Shown piece after piece: positions 1 to 10,925 of a stretch of 62,447 nt of DNA. The stretch comes from Pseudomonas sp. PB101 (GTDB lineage: Bacteria > Pseudomonadota > Gammaproteobacteria > Pseudomonadales > Pseudomonadaceae). Under the pieces are notes generated by a model. It was given only the letters and a program-made list of their open reading frames with translations, was not told the origin of the DNA and searched no databases. The number at the start of each line of letters is the position of its first letter. Position 1 is the first letter of the stretch. The stretch covers positions 1 to 62,447 of the forward strand of contig NZ_RWIR01000005.1 of assembly GCF_009764265.1 (NCBI RefSeq). Reading direction: 5' to 3'. The translations under genes and the position numbers were made by a program.

Positions 1-57
1 GCTTGCTGGCGATGGCGCCCTTGAGTACGCCATCGCCAGCAAGCCGGCTCCTACAGG
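1..57. repeat. REP doublet, cut by window edge
   Basis: A GC-rich palindrome whose right arm reads CATCGCCAGCAAGCCGGCTC and ends in CTACAGG, the standard outer end of Pseudomonas REP sequences. The left arm is incomplete because the window starts inside it. It lies 20 bp downstream of the glpR stop codon, between transcription units, where REPs usually sit. Confidence 0.85.
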
Positions 58-77
58 TTGTTTAACAGCCTTCGGTG

Positions 78-833
78 TTAAACGACCTCCAGCCGAACCT
101 TGTGCTGGTTCAACAGCTGCGCCAGCGCCGGGGAAGGCTGCTGATCGGTGACCAGGCAATCGACCAGGCTGATCGGCCCCAGGCGAATCATGGCGTTGCG
201 CCCGAACTTGCTGGAGTCGGCCGCGAGGATCACTTGCCGGGCATTGGCGATGATCGCCTGGGATACCCGTACTTCCTGATAGTCGAAGTCCAGCAGGCTG
301 CCGTCCTCATCGATGCCGCTGATGCCGACCAGGGCGAAATCGACCTTGAACTGATTGATGAAGTCGACACTGGCCTGGCCCACCACGCCGCCGTCGCGGC
401 GCACGTTGCCGCCGGTCAGCAGCACGTCGAAGTCGTCCTTGGCGCTGAGCATGGAGGCGACGTGCAGGTTGTTGGTGATGATCTTCAGATGACTGTGATT
501 GAGCAGTGCCCGGGCAATCGATTCGGTGGTCGTGCCGATGTTGATGAACAACGAGGCATGGTCGGGAATCTGCGCGGCAATGGCTTCGCCGATACGCTGT
601 TTCTCATCGCGCATCTGGTCGGCGCGCATGGCGTAGGCGGTGTTTTCAACACTGGAGTCGTAAGCCGCGCCGCCGTGGTAGCGGCGCAACAAATTGGCTT
701 CCGCGAGCTGATTGATGTCGCGGCGGATGGTCTGCGGGGTAACGACGAACAACGTGGCCATTTCCTCGATGCTGACATAGCCGCGTTCGCGAACCAGCTC
801 GAGGATTTGCTGCTGACGGGGAGGCAGATTCAT
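78..833 (-). CDS. glpR: DeoR-family glycerol-3-phosphate regulon repressor
   Basis: 251 aa, the usual DeoR-family length. An N-terminal helix-turn-helix (about residues 5-55, with the typical [12 protein letters not shown] recognition helix) is followed by a sugar-phosphate sensor domain (about 75-235) containing the conserved GGNVRRD and [11 protein letters not shown] stretches. In Pseudomonas GlpR represses glycerol genes and is released by glycerol-3-phosphate. Here it is the last gene of glpF-glpK-glpR, on the same strand and 95 bp after glpK, so it probably also represses its own transcription. The family assignment is firm; the specific name rests on the neighbourhood. Confidence 0.93.
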   Translation of the reverse strand: MNLPPRQQQILELVRERGYVSIEEMATLFVVTPQTIRRDINQLAEANLLRRYHGGAAYDSSVENTAYAMRADQMRDEKQRIGEAIAAQIPDHASLFINIGTTTESIARALLNHSHLKIITNNLHVASMLSAKDDFDVLLTGGNVRRDGGVVGQASVDFINQFKVDFALVGISGIDEDGSLLDFDYQEVRVSQAIIANARQVILAADSSKFGRNAMIRLGPISLVDCLVTDQQPSPALAQLLNQHKVRLEVV

Positions 834-928
834 GGGGCGTCCTTTGGGCTGCCGTGCAAAATTTGCCCATGATGCCGCAGGAATCTGCTCCCGACCAGTT
901 ACATACAGATACGAGCCAGCGTGTTGGC

Positions 929-2479
<1,551 letters not shown>

Positions 2480-2509
2480 TCAAAGGGCAGGGGGCACGCG
2501 CCAACGGTA

Positions 2510-3361
2510 TCAAGAAGTTCTCGGTTTGCCGTCTATGGCAACTGCTGCATCCTTTGTAGCAGGTACGGCGCTGGGCAGATGGCGGGCAATCAGCCCGCGA
2601 TAGGCAGCGGCGCCGAGGCAGGCACCGACAATCGGTGCAAAAACAGGAATCAGGAAATACGGAATATCGCGTCCGCCAGTGAAGGAAATTTCACCCCAGC
2701 CAGCGAAGAAAGTCATCAGTTTAGGGCCGAAGTCGCGCGCCGGATTCATGGCAAAACCAGTCAGCGGTCCCATCGAACTGCCGATTACCGCAATCAGCAG
2801 GCCGATCAGCAGCGGTGCCAGCGGGCCTTTGGGCAAACCATTGCTGTCGTCGGTCAGGGACATGATCACGCCCATCAGGATGGCGGTGATGATCACTTCG
2901 ACCAGAAACGCCTGGGCGGTGGTCAGCACAGGGTTCGGGAAGGTGGAGAACACCGATGCCAGTTCAAGGCTGGCCTGGGTTCCACGAACCATATGGTGCG
3001 TTTGTTCGAATTCGAAGAATAGATTGCTGTACAGCGTGTAAACCAACAACGCTCCACAAAAGGCACCAGCGACCTGGGCGAGAATGTAGAGCGGCAATTT
3101 ACGCTTTTCGAAATCGGTAAAAATGCTCAGGGCAATACTGACGGCAGGGTTCAGGTGAGCACCGGAAACCCCGGCGGTCAGGTAGATCGCCATGCTGACG
3201 CCGACGCCCCAGATAATGCTGATTTCCCACAAGCCAAAACTGGCACCCGCGACCTTGAGCGCGGCAACACATCCCGTACCAAAAAAGATCAGCAGCGCCA
3301 TACCCAGAAACTCGGCCATGCATTGGCTCGAGAGCGACGGTTGTTGCAAAGCAGTTGTCAT
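2510..3361 (-). CDS. glpF: Glycerol facilitator (aquaglyceroporin)
   Basis: 283 aa MIP-family channel with six predicted membrane helices and the two half-helix motifs SGAHLNPAV and FAMNPARDFGP. The Asp directly after the second NPAR marks glycerol facilitators rather than strict water channels. It lets glycerol diffuse through the inner membrane, where GlpK traps it. It is the first gene of the operon, with GAGG six bases upstream of the ATG and a recognisable promoter about 145 bases upstream. The C-terminal tail is slightly longer than in E. coli GlpF. Confidence 0.97.
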   Translation of the reverse strand: MTTALQQPSLSSQCMAEFLGMALLIFFGTGCVAALKVAGASFGLWEISIIWGVGVSMAIYLTAGVSGAHLNPAVSIALSIFTDFEKRKLPLYILAQVAGAFCGALLVYTLYSNLFFEFEQTHHMVRGTQASLELASVFSTFPNPVLTTAQAFLVEVIITAILMGVIMSLTDDSNGLPKGPLAPLLIGLLIAVIGSSMGPLTGFAMNPARDFGPKLMTFFAGWGEISFTGGRDIPYFLIPVFAPIVGACLGAAAYRGLIARHLPSAVPATKDAAVAIDGKPRTS

Positions 3362-3486
3362 TGAAACCTCAATTCTTTTTGTTGTCTGGCGCTTTTCCCA
3401 TCATGGTCGAAGCGCGGTTTTCGCCGAGGCAGGATGTGCATCCTGGTCGCGGTTTACTGCTGGCTACTGCGGTAGGACGTTTCGTA

Positions 3487-3531
3487 CAGTTTCAGAAACG
3501 AAAAAATATAGACAAGAAACGCTGCTGTCAA
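3487..3531 (-). promoter_or_regulatory. Predicted glpFKR promoter with GlpR-like operator
   Basis: On the minus strand TTGACA (3531-3526) is followed after 17 bases by TATTTT (3508-3503), a good sigma-70 pair. Directly overlapping and downstream is a TTTTTTCGTTTCTGAAAC stretch (about 3507-3490) that resembles the T-rich TTCGTTT core described for Pseudomonas GlpR operators. The position, between the -10 box and the expected start, fits repression. The promoter is seen in sequence; GlpR binding is inferred. Confidence 0.6.
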
Positions 3532-3709
3532 AGGTCGAAAGTGAACCGTCGGTCACAAAGAAACTATTCGCTGTATGAATGAACGAGTTGTTGATGAATG
3601 GGATGGCCAGGCAATGGCGTCATGGATACTCCGCCGTAGAGCCTTTTATTGATCAATGTCCTAGAATCATGCGCTGTATTTTTCTTCTGCCGCCCAGTCT
3701 GGAGCTGTC

Positions 3710-4180
3710 ATGACCCCCGCATTGGATTTGTTGAAAAAGGTTCGGGCCGAACATCGCGTACACAGTTACGAACATGACCCCAAGGCTGCCTCCTACGGGC
3801 TGGAAGCAGCGGAAAAACTCAGCCTCGATCCGGCGCGGGTGTTCAAGACCTTGCTGGCGGCCAGCGAAAAAGGTGAGTTGCTGGTGGCCGTGGTGCCGGT
3901 TGCCGGCAGTCTGGACTTGAAAGGGCTGGCCCACGCCGCGGGTGTGAAAAAGGTCGAAATGGCTGATCCGGCCGCAGCCCAGCGCTCTACTGGCTATCTG
4001 CTGGGCGGGATCAGTCCGTTGGGGCAGAAGAAGCGTTTGCGCACGTTCATCGATAATTCGGCCCAACCCTTCGCCAGCATTTTTGTCAGTGCGGGTCGGC
4101 GCGGCCTGGAAGTCGAACTGGCACCGACGGTGCTGGCTGAACACACCCAGGCGAAGTTTGCCGATATCGGCCGTGCCTGA
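3710..4180 (+). CDS. ybaK: Cys-tRNA(Pro)/Cys-tRNA(Cys) deacylase, YbaK/EbsC type
   Basis: 156 aa single-domain YbaK/ProX-family editing protein, full length. It hydrolyses Cys mischarged onto tRNA-Pro in trans to prolyl-tRNA synthetase. The key lysine of the family lies in ARVFKTLL at residue 46, and the central GG(I)SPLGQKK stretch of the YbaK subgroup is present. GGAG precedes the ATG. It is transcribed divergently from glpF across a 348-bp gap and is probably monocistronic, with the PhzF-like gene 102 bp downstream on the same strand. Confidence 0.93.
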   Translation: MTPALDLLKKVRAEHRVHSYEHDPKAASYGLEAAEKLSLDPARVFKTLLAASEKGELLVAVVPVAGSLDLKGLAHAAGVKKVEMADPAAAQRSTGYLLGGISPLGQKKRLRTFIDNSAQPFASIFVSAGRRGLEVELAPTVLAEHTQAKFADIGRA

Positions 4181-4282
4181 GGCGCCGGCACGGCGCTGTA
4201 TGGTGAAAATCGGCCTGCTCTGTCACTGGTGCCGGTTCGACCAACGCGGCATGCTCGACGGGTCTGACACAGGGAGAAGGTT

Positions 4283-5065
4283 ATGCAGCTTGAGTTTCAT
4301 CAGGTCGACGCGTTCAGCAATCAGCCATTTGGCGGCAACCCGGCGATGGTCTATCGGCTCGATACCTGGCTCGCCGATGAGTTGATGCAGAAGATTGCTG
4401 CCGAGCACAACCTCGCCGAAACGGCGTTTGTCGTGCGCGAAGGGCAGGGCTGGCACATCCGTTGGTTTACACCGACCACCGAGGTGCCATTGTGCGGGCA
4501 CGCGACGCTGGCCAGCGCCTATGTGTTGTTCGAGATCTATAAAGAGCCCGTCGAGCGCCTGGACTTCACCTGTAAATCCGGCCCGCTGAGCGTGACCCGG
4601 GAGGGTGGGCGGTTGTGGCTGGATTTTCCGACCATCGTGCCGACGCCAGTGAGCGACACTCTGGCTATCGAACGTGCACTGGGTGTGAACGTCGTGGAGG
4701 TGCTGGCTTCGAACGAGCTGTTCGTGGTGCTCGAATCCGAGCAGGCCGTGCTCGACTGCAAGCCGGACATGGTTGCCCTGGCGAAACTGCCGTGGCTGGG
4801 CGCCATCGTGACGGCACGAGGCAGCCAGCACGATTTCGTCTCCCGCTATTTCGCACCGGCGATCGGCATCAATGAAGACCCGGTGACTGGATCGACCCAT
4901 TGCCTGCTGATTCCGTACTGGTCCGAGCGTTTGGGCAAGTCGAGCCTGACGGCGTGTCAGCGTTCGGCGCGGGGCGGGGAGCTGTTCTGCCGCCTGGAAG
5001 GCGATCGGGTGAAGATTGGCGGGGATGCGACGCTCGTAGCGAGCGGCACGCTAATGTTGGGCTAA
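4283..5065 (+). CDS. PhzF-family isomerase-like protein
   Basis: 260 aa member of the PhzF/diaminopimelate-epimerase fold family. The catalytic glutamate of PhzF is at position 46 in NLAETAFV, and the second-half signature DPVTGSTHCLLIPYW is intact, so an active isomerase is plausible. No phenazine genes lie near it, and most stand-alone PhzF homologues have no assigned substrate; I do not claim phenazine synthesis. AGGGAGAAGG lies just before the ATG. A REP doublet follows 12 bp after the stop codon. Confidence 0.88.
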   Translation: MQLEFHQVDAFSNQPFGGNPAMVYRLDTWLADELMQKIAAEHNLAETAFVVREGQGWHIRWFTPTTEVPLCGHATLASAYVLFEIYKEPVERLDFTCKSGPLSVTREGGRLWLDFPTIVPTPVSDTLAIERALGVNVVEVLASNELFVVLESEQAVLDCKPDMVALAKLPWLGAIVTARGSQHDFVSRYFAPAIGINEDPVTGSTHCLLIPYWSERLGKSSLTACQRSARGGELFCRLEGDRVKIGGDATLVASGTLMLG

Positions 5066-5076
5066 TGCATATCCAC

Positions 5077-5178
5077 TGTAGGAGCGAGCCTGCTCGCGAT
5101 GGTCTCAAGGGCACCGCGTTCATCCAGGATGAACGCGTTATCGTTGACGTCCATCGCGAGCAGGCTCGCTCCTACAGG
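5077..5178. repeat. REP doublet (REPIN type), reverse linker orientation
   Basis: Two inverted REP arms (TGTAGGAGCGAGCCTGCTCG at the left, its complement at the right) flank a 56-nt linker with an inner hairpin (GCGTTCATCC/GGATGAACGC). The linker is the reverse complement of the type found at 36192, 46091 and 48598. It separates the convergent PhzF-like and ABC ATPase genes. Confidence 0.93.
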
Positions 5179-5190
5179 TTTTTGTGTGTA

Positions 5191-6300
5191 TCAGTGGGCG
5201 GTGCTGTAGCGCCGCACACCTGATTCAACGGCAGGAATCTGCGCCGCCGTGCTGCCGGACGCCTGGAACAGCACCAGGTGTTCAGCCGCGACACGAATGC
5301 CCACATCGGCCCCGACCTGACGATCGACATGGCTCGGGAAAATCGACTCCAACTGTGCGCCTGTCGGCAGCTGCAAGCGATACAGGGTCGACGCACCCAG
5401 GAATGTCTTGCCGGCGATTCGCGCCTTCAGCGCGCTGTCCGGTGCATAGACGATATCGTCCGGGCGCAGCAGCACGTCCACGGCGCCGCCTACCGGCCAG
5501 GTATAGGCCCGATTGCCGCGCAACTCACCCAGCTCGGTTTGCACCGACTCCGGGCTGCTCAACTGACCGCGAATGAAATAGCCCTGGCCGATGAAGCTGG
5601 CCACAAAGGGTGTCAGCGGTTCGTGATACAGGTTGTAGGGCGTATCCCACTGTTCCAGTCGACCTTCCTTGAACACGCCAACGTGGTCGCTGACGGCGAA
5701 GGCTTCTTCCTGGTCGTGAGTCACCAGAATCGCGCTGGTGCCACGGGCCTTGAGGATGTCGCGCACTTCATGGCTGAGCTTGCGGCGCAATTCGCCATCG
5801 AGGTTGGAGAATGGTTCGTCGAGCAGCAGCAGTTGCGGTTCCGGCGCCAGGGCGCGGGCCAGGGCGACACGTTGTTGCTGACCACCGGACAGCTCATGAG
5901 GGAAGCGCTTGCCGAGGTTCTTCAGGTTGACCAGTTCCAGCAACTCTTCGACGACGCGATCTTTTTGCGGGTGCTTGCGGATGCCGAAGGCGATGTTGTC
6001 GGCCACGCTCAAATGCGGAAACAGCGCGTAGTCCTGGAACACCATGCCGATGCGACGTTTCTCCGGGGCGAGGGTGAACCCGGCGCTGGAGATGGTTTCG
6101 CCCGCCAGCTGGATTTCGCCTTCGTGTACCGGTTCGAAGCCGGCAATCGCCCGCAGGGTGGTGGTCTTGCCGCAGCCCGAGGAGCCCAGCAGGCAACCGA
6201 TGTCGCCAGCGTTCAAATGCAGGTTCAGGTTCTGCACCACGCGCTGGTCCTGGTAGCCGCAGGCGAGGTTGCGCAGGTTAAGCAGTAATGGCTGGCTCAT
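5191..6300 (-). CDS. ABC transporter ATP-binding protein, FbpC/PotA-like
   Basis: 369 aa cytoplasmic ATPase with Walker [13 protein letters not shown], signature [15 protein letters not shown], Walker [11 protein letters not shown], the H-loop VTHDQEEAF, and a C-terminal TOBE-like regulatory region (about 280-365). This architecture is that of iron(III)/spermidine/sulfate importer ATPases. I chose the ATG at 6300 because it overlaps the argF stop codon as ATGA; a longer reading would run into argF. No permease or binding protein is adjacent, so it is an orphan ATPase translationally coupled to argF. Its substrate cannot be told from the sequence. Confidence 0.9.
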   Translation of the reverse strand: MSQPLLLNLRNLACGYQDQRVVQNLNLHLNAGDIGCLLGSSGCGKTTTLRAIAGFEPVHEGEIQLAGETISSAGFTLAPEKRRIGMVFQDYALFPHLSVADNIAFGIRKHPQKDRVVEELLELVNLKNLGKRFPHELSGGQQQRVALARALAPEPQLLLLDEPFSNLDGELRRKLSHEVRDILKARGTSAILVTHDQEEAFAVSDHVGVFKEGRLEQWDTPYNLYHEPLTPFVASFIGQGYFIRGQLSSPESVQTELGELRGNRAYTWPVGGAVDVLLRPDDIVYAPDSALKARIAGKTFLGASTLYRLQLPTGAQLESIFPSHVDRQVGADVGIRVAAEHLVLFQASGSTAAQIPAVESGVRRYSTAH

Positions 6301-7220
6301 GCGTGGTGATACGAAGGTGGGACGAGGAATTCGAGCAGGGCTTTTTGCGCATGCAGACGATTTTCCGCTTGATCCCAGGCCACCGAGCGTTTGTCGTCGA
6401 GCAGGTCGACGCTGATTTCCTCGCCACGGTGCGCCGGCAGGCAATGCATGAACAGCACGTCGTCAGCGGCCAGGTCGAGCAGGGCGCGATTGACCTGGTA
6501 CGGGGCGAACAGCTTCAGGCGTTTGGCGGTTTCTTCTTCCTGGCCCATGGAGGTCCAGACGTCGGTGCTTACCAGATGGGCGCCGCGCACGGCATCTTTC
6601 GGGTCGCGAACGATGGTGACCCGATCGCCGGCCTTGGCCACGAATTCAGGATTGGGCTCGTAGCCTTCCGGGCAGGCGACGCGCAACTGGAAGTCGAACT
6701 GGATGGCCGCTTCTATATAGCTGTTGCACATGTTGTTGCCGTCGCCGATCCAGGCCACGGTCTTGCCCTGGATGGAGCCGCGGTGTTCGAGGAAGGTCTG
6801 CATGTCCGCCAGCAACTGGCACGGGTGCAGGTCATCGGACAGGCCGTTGATCACCGGTACGCGGGAGTTGGCGGCAAATTCGGTCAGGTTGCTGTGGGCA
6901 AAGGTACGGATCATCACCGCATCGAGCATGCTCGACATGACGATGGCGCAGTCGCCGATCGGCTCGCCTCGGCCCAGCTGGGTGTCACGTGGCGACAGGA
7001 AGATCGCCTGGCCACCGAGCTGGATCATGCCGGCCTCGAAGGAGATCCGGGTGCGGGTCGAGGATTTCTCGAAAATCATCCCCAGGACGCGGTTTTTCAG
7101 GGGCTCGAACAGTACGCCGCGGTTACGCAGGTCCTTGAGCTCAACGCCTCGACGGATCACGCTGACCAGCTCTTCGGGCGTGCAATCCATCAGGGAGAGA
7201 AAGTGCCTTGCGCTCATCAT
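6297..7220 (-). CDS. argF: Ornithine carbamoyltransferase (anabolic)
   Basis: 307 aa. Transfers the carbamoyl group from carbamoyl phosphate to ornithine, giving citrulline for arginine synthesis. The carbamoyl-phosphate motif SSTRTR and the ornithine-binding motif [11 protein letters not shown] are present. The length matches the anabolic enzyme rather than the catabolic ArcB (about 336 aa), and no arc genes are adjacent. Its stop codon overlaps the ATG of the downstream ABC ATPase by four bases. An ArgR-type site covers the predicted promoter. argG, two steps later in the pathway, is about 8 kb away. Confidence 0.97.
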   Translation of the reverse strand: MMSARHFLSLMDCTPEELVSVIRRGVELKDLRNRGVLFEPLKNRVLGMIFEKSSTRTRISFEAGMIQLGGQAIFLSPRDTQLGRGEPIGDCAIVMSSMLDAVMIRTFAHSNLTEFAANSRVPVINGLSDDLHPCQLLADMQTFLEHRGSIQGKTVAWIGDGNNMCNSYIEAAIQFDFQLRVACPEGYEPNPEFVAKAGDRVTIVRDPKDAVRGAHLVSTDVWTSMGQEEETAKRLKLFAPYQVNRALLDLAADDVLFMHCLPAHRGEEISVDLLDDKRSVAWDQAENRLHAQKALLEFLVPPSYHHA

Positions 7221-7322
7221 TGACTACCTTTTTGCTACAAACCGCAGATGCTCAAAGCCTTGTTTAACGGAACAACGGGCGAGACCTGCGGCGTAAGCCG
7301 CACGGGGCGACGAAATAGGGGA

Positions 7323-7360
7323 AGGCGCGATCTTATAATTAAATGTCGCGTCTTACCAAT
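7323..7360 (-). promoter_or_regulatory. argF promoter overlapped by ArgR-type half-sites
   Basis: On the minus strand TTGGTA, 16 bases, then TATAAG forms a promoter about 110 bases upstream of argF. The opposite strand reads TGTCGC, eight bases, AA at 7344-7359, exactly the half-site consensus described for Pseudomonas ArgR, with a weaker copy (AGGCGC, eight bases, AA) 21 bp away at 7323-7338. Overlap with the -10/-35 region fits repression by arginine. The motif match is seen; binding is inferred from the known behaviour of argF in P. aeruginosa. Confidence 0.72.
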
Positions 7361-7702
7361 AGGGCTACAGTTTTTAGGGAGTTTCAGAGGGGCTACGGGT
7401 TCACCGGGGTAGCGCTTTTGAAGCCTGTTTCCTGATAGCAGCGCCTCATTTGTACACCGGCCCCTCGGGGCTTGGCAATCAGGCGGGGCGGCAATGGTGC
7501 GCTGACAGTCGGTTTCCGACCTGTCATTCATCAGCGCCGGGCTCGACGAACACTGCCTTCGAACTGAACTTCGGCGGCCATCGGCCGGCCTGATAACCCT
7601 CGATTCACAAGACGAACGTCGCTGGTGTAGCGACGGGTCTGGCGCCATAGTTTTGTTTCCGCGGCTTACGTTGCCCGCCCCATGACAAGACAGAGACTGG
7701 CC
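7361..7702. other. Intergenic region without a recognised gene
   Basis: The 342 bases between the argF promoter and the oxidoreductase gene show no supported coding frame and no REP. A short hairpin (CGTCGCT, five-base loop, AGCGACG) lies near 7617-7635. The oxidoreductase promoter must be here, but no box is convincing. Confidence 0.5.
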
Positions 7703-9811
7703 ATGACCAAGACTCTCCATCACCGTGCCTGCCATTTGTGCGAAGCGATCTGTGGCCTGACCATCGAAACCACCGAGGTCGAAGGCGGCAAGGTCCAGAT
7801 CACGTCGATCAAGGGCGACCCCCTGGACACCTTCAGTCGCGGGCACATCTGCCCCAAGGCCGTGGCGCTGCAAGACATCCAGAACGATCCGGACCGCCTG
7901 CACCAGCCCATGCAGCGGATAGGCAATGAGTGGCGGCCCATCGAATGGGAGGCCGCATTCAACCTGGTCGCCGAACGTCTCGCGGCCATTCAGGCGCATC
8001 ACGGGCAAAACGCCGTGGCGGTCTATCAAGGCAACCCCAGCGTGCACAATTACGGGCTGATGACCCACAGCAATTACTTCCTCGGCCTGCTGAAGACCCG
8101 CAACCGGTTTTCCGCGACGTCGGTCGATCAACTACCTCATCACCTGACCAGTCATTTGATGTACGGCCACGGTTTGCTGCTACCGATCCCGGACATCGAT
8201 CACACCGATTTCATGCTGATCCTGGGCGGCAATCCGCTGGCTTCGAACGGCAGCATCATGACCGTGCCGGATGTGGAAAAACGCTTGAAGGCGATTCAGG
8301 CCCGGGGTGGCAAAGTGGTGGTGGTCGACCCGCGCCGCAGTGAAACGGCGGCGATTGCCGATCAGCATCTGTTTGTGCGCCCTGGCGGTGATGCCGCGCT
8401 GTTGTTCGGACTGCTCAACACCTTGTTCGCCGAAGGCCTGACCCGCGACAGCCATCTGCCCGTTGATGGACTGGAGGAGGTGCGGGAGGCCGTCGCGGCG
8501 TTCACCGCCGAGGCCATGAGCCCGTTGTGCGCCGTACCGGCCGAACAGATCCGCCAGTTGGCGCGGGACTTCGCCGCAGCACCGAGTGCGGTCTGCTATG
8601 GCCGCATGGGCGTTTCGACCCAGGCCTTCGGTACACTGTGTCATTGGGTGGTGCAGTTGATCAACCTGGTTACCGGTAATCTCGATCGCGTGGGTGGTGC
8701 CTTGTGCACCGAGCCAGCAGTGGACCTGGTGGCGACGACTTCGGGCGGGCATTTCAATCTGTGGCAGAGCCGGGTATCCGGGCGCCCGGAATACGCTGGA
8801 GAATTACCTGTCTCGGCGCTGGCCGAGGAGATGCTCACCGAAGGGGAAGGGCAAGTCCGCGCGTTGATCACCGTGGCTGGCAATCCGGTACTGTCCACGC
8901 CCAATGGCCGAAAGCTCGAGCAGGCGCTGGACGGGCTGGAGTTCATGGTCAGTATCGACCTGTACATCAATGAAACCACGCGTTACGCCGACCTGATCCT
9001 GCCGTCGACATCGGCGCTGGAAAACGACCATTACGACACCACGTTCAACCTGTTTGCGGTGCGCAACGTCAGCCGTTTCAACCGCGCCGTCCTCGCCAAA
9101 CCCGAAGGTGCATTGCACGACTGGGAGATCTTCGTCGGGCTGGCCAAGGCATTTGCCGCCAGGACCGGCAAAGAGTTGAAACCCACCATCGCCCCGGCGC
9201 AAATGATCGATCGCGGTCTGCGCATGGGAATGTACGGCGACACGTCCGAGCACAAGCTGTCGCTGGCGACTTTGTTCGATCATCCCCATGGCGTCGATCT
9301 GGGCGCGCTCAAGCCTAACCTGGCACCACGCCTGAAGACTTCCAATCAACGCATCCAGGCCGCGCCGGCAGCGATTGTCGCTGACTTGGCGCGCTTCGCA
9401 GCCTTGCAGGCGCCGGCCGCCGACGAGTTGTTGATGATTGGCCGCCGGCATGTGCGCAGCAACAACTCATGGATGCATAACTATCACCGTTTGGTGAAGG
9501 GCAAGCCGCGTCATCAGTTGCTGATGCATCCGGACGACCTGGACAGTCGCGGTCTCACTGACGGACAGCGGGTGCGAGTCAGTTCGCGGGTGGGTGTGAT
9601 CGAAGTCGAAGTGCTTGGCAGCCTGGACATGATGAAAGGCGTGGTCAGTTTGCCCCACGGTTGGGGGCATGCGCGGCCGGGCGTGCAAATGACGATTGCC
9701 AGCAGCCAGCCGGGCTCCAGCGCCAACGACCTGACCGACGAATGTCGGGTTGACGAATTGTCGGGCAATGCCGCACTCAATGGCGTGCCGGTGACCGTGG
9801 CAGCCGCTTGA
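7703..9811 (+). CDS. Molybdopterin-dependent oxidoreductase, single-subunit type
   Basis: 702 aa member of the DMSO reductase superfamily. The N-terminus has CHLC, three residues, C, and a fourth Cys in GHICPKA, binding one [4Fe-4S] cluster. The bis-MGD catalytic domain and a C-terminal molydopterin-dinucleotide domain (about 580-690) follow. There is no Tat signal, so it should be cytoplasmic. I chose the second ATG (7703) because the conserved N-terminus begins there; an ATG at 7682 is possible. No electron-transfer partner or chaperone gene is adjacent, and the substrate is unknown. Confidence 0.88.
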   Translation: MTKTLHHRACHLCEAICGLTIETTEVEGGKVQITSIKGDPLDTFSRGHICPKAVALQDIQNDPDRLHQPMQRIGNEWRPIEWEAAFNLVAERLAAIQAHHGQNAVAVYQGNPSVHNYGLMTHSNYFLGLLKTRNRFSATSVDQLPHHLTSHLMYGHGLLLPIPDIDHTDFMLILGGNPLASNGSIMTVPDVEKRLKAIQARGGKVVVVDPRRSETAAIADQHLFVRPGGDAALLFGLLNTLFAEGLTRDSHLPVDGLEEVREAVAAFTAEAMSPLCAVPAEQIRQLARDFAAAPSAVCYGRMGVSTQAFGTLCHWVVQLINLVTGNLDRVGGALCTEPAVDLVATTSGGHFNLWQSRVSGRPEYAGELPVSALAEEMLTEGEGQVRALITVAGNPVLSTPNGRKLEQALDGLEFMVSIDLYINETTRYADLILPSTSALENDHYDTTFNLFAVRNVSRFNRAVLAKPEGALHDWEIFVGLAKAFAARTGKELKPTIAPAQMIDRGLRMGMYGDTSEHKLSLATLFDHPHGVDLGALKPNLAPRLKTSNQRIQAAPAAIVADLARFAALQAPAADELLMIGRRHVRSNNSWMHNYHRLVKGKPRHQLLMHPDDLDSRGLTDGQRVRVSSRVGVIEVEVLGSLDMMKGVVSLPHGWGHARPGVQMTIASSQPGSSANDLTDECRVDELSGNAALNGVPVTVAAA

Positions 9812-9908
9812 GTCAGACCGACGGAGAGACCGAGCAGCGCGCTCGGCTTTCCGTTACAATGCGCCACCGTGCCGACCCATGAGTCGGAAAGTTCAGCCGA
9901 GGTGCTCC

Positions 9909-10250
9909 ATGGATATCATCGAAACGATTAAAGAGCAGATTGCCAACAACACCATTCTGCTTTACATGAAAGGCTCGCCGAATGCCCCGCAGTGCGGCTT
10001 CTCCGCGAAAGCTGCACAGGCCGTGATGGCATGTGGCGAAAAGTTTGCGTACGTGGACATCCTGCAGAACCCGGAAATCCGCGCCAACCTGCCAAAATAC
10101 GCCAACTGGCCGACTTTCCCGCAATTGTGGGTGGGTGGCGAGCTGGTCGGCGGTAGCGACATCATGACCGAGATGGCTGCTGACGGTTCGTTGCAGACCA
10201 CCATCAAGGCTGCTGTTGAAGCCGCTGCTGCCAACAAGTCCGAAGCCTGA
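9909..10250 (+). CDS. grxD: Monothiol glutaredoxin, Grx4 family
   Basis: 113 aa monothiol glutaredoxin with the CGFS active site (APQCGFSAKA) and the glutathione-binding stretch WPTFPQLWVGGELVGG. Such proteins bind a glutathione-ligated [2Fe-2S] cluster between two monomers and pass it to apo-proteins. The ATG at 9909 gives the standard family N-terminus MDIIETIKEQI. It sits beside bfr and bfd, so this stretch groups iron storage, iron release and Fe-S delivery. A bidirectional terminator is shared with the convergent bfr. Confidence 0.96.
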   Translation: MDIIETIKEQIANNTILLYMKGSPNAPQCGFSAKAAQAVMACGEKFAYVDILQNPEIRANLPKYANWPTFPQLWVGGELVGGSDIMTEMAADGSLQTTIKAAVEAAAANKSEA

Positions 10251-10265
10251 TTCGGTTCCTGTACC

Positions 10266-10365
10266 TGTAGGAGCGAGCTCGCTCGCGATGGTCGTTAACG
10301 ATAACGCTGGGAGCCTGGTTCCCCGCAGCGCTCTCTAGTCCATCGCGAGCATGCTCGCTCCTACA
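10266..10365. repeat. REP doublet (REPIN type), forward linker
   Basis: Inverted REP arms with CGAGC cores flank a linker that begins TCGTTAACGATAACGC and contains the inner hairpin GGGAGCCTGGTTCCC. It lies between grxD and the shared terminator. Confidence 0.93.
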
Positions 10366-10383
10366 ATAAAAGCAGCAGGCACA

Positions 10384-10422
10384 AAAAAGCCCCGCCTCTT
10401 TAAAAGAGAGCGGGGCTTTTTA
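10384..10422. terminator. Bidirectional terminator grxD/bfr
   Basis: The stem AAAAAGCCCCGC...GCGGGGCTTTTT encloses an AT-rich loop. T-runs follow the stem on both strands, so it can end grxD (+) and bfr (-). Confidence 0.9.
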
Positions 10423-10448
10423 TTGCATCGAGATTAACGGCGTAGAAC

Positions 10449-10925
10449 TTACTCGTCTTCGCCCATCTGCGATTGCAGGTAGTTCTCGATACCAATCTTG
10501 TCGATCAGGCCCAGTTGGGTTTCCAGCCAGTCGATGTGTTCTTCTTCGGACTCGAGAATGTCTTCGAGCAGTTCACGGCTGCCGAAGTCGCCAACTTTCT
10601 CGCAATGTGCGATGGCCACTTTCAGATCGGCATGGCCGGTTTTTTCAATACGCAGGTCACACTCGATCATTTCCTTGGTGTGCTCGCCGATGTGCAGCTT
10701 GCCCAGGTCCTGAACGTTCGGCAGGCCTTCAAGGAACAGGATCCGCTTGATCAGCTTGTCCGCGTGCTTCATCTCGTCGATGGACTCGTGGTACTCGTGC
10801 TTGCCGAGCTTGTTCAGGCCCCAATCTTCATACATGCGCGCATGCAGGAAATATTGATTGATCGCGACCAGCTCATTGGCAAGGATCTTGTTGAGATGCT
10901 GGATGACTGTAACGTCGCCTTTCAT
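10449..10925 (-). CDS. bfr: Bacterioferritin (haem-binding)
   Basis: 158 aa, full length. All ferroxidase ligands are in place: E18, E51, H54, E94, E127 and H130. The haem ligand M52 is present, so this is the haem-containing BfrB-type subunit of the 24-meric iron-storage shell. The ATG at 10925 gives the canonical MKGD start and has AGGA eight bases upstream. bfd lies next upstream on the same strand but is separated by a terminator, so bfr has its own promoter. Bfd is expected to dock on Bfr and reduce the stored iron. Confidence 0.97.
   Translation of the reverse strand: MKGDVTVIQHLNKILANELVAINQYFLHARMYEDWGLNKLGKHEYHESIDEMKHADKLIKRILFLEGLPNVQDLGKLHIGEHTKEMIECDLRIEKTGHADLKVAIAHCEKVGDFGSRELLEDILESEEEHIDWLETQLGLIDKIGIENYLQSQMGEDE

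Noticed and set aside
4283..5065. Phenazine biosynthesis locus
   Set aside because: Only a PhzF-fold protein is present; none of phzA-E or G is in the window.
5191..6444. 417-codon version of the ABC ATPase
   Set aside because: The first 48 codons overlap argF in another frame and resemble no ATPase N-terminus.
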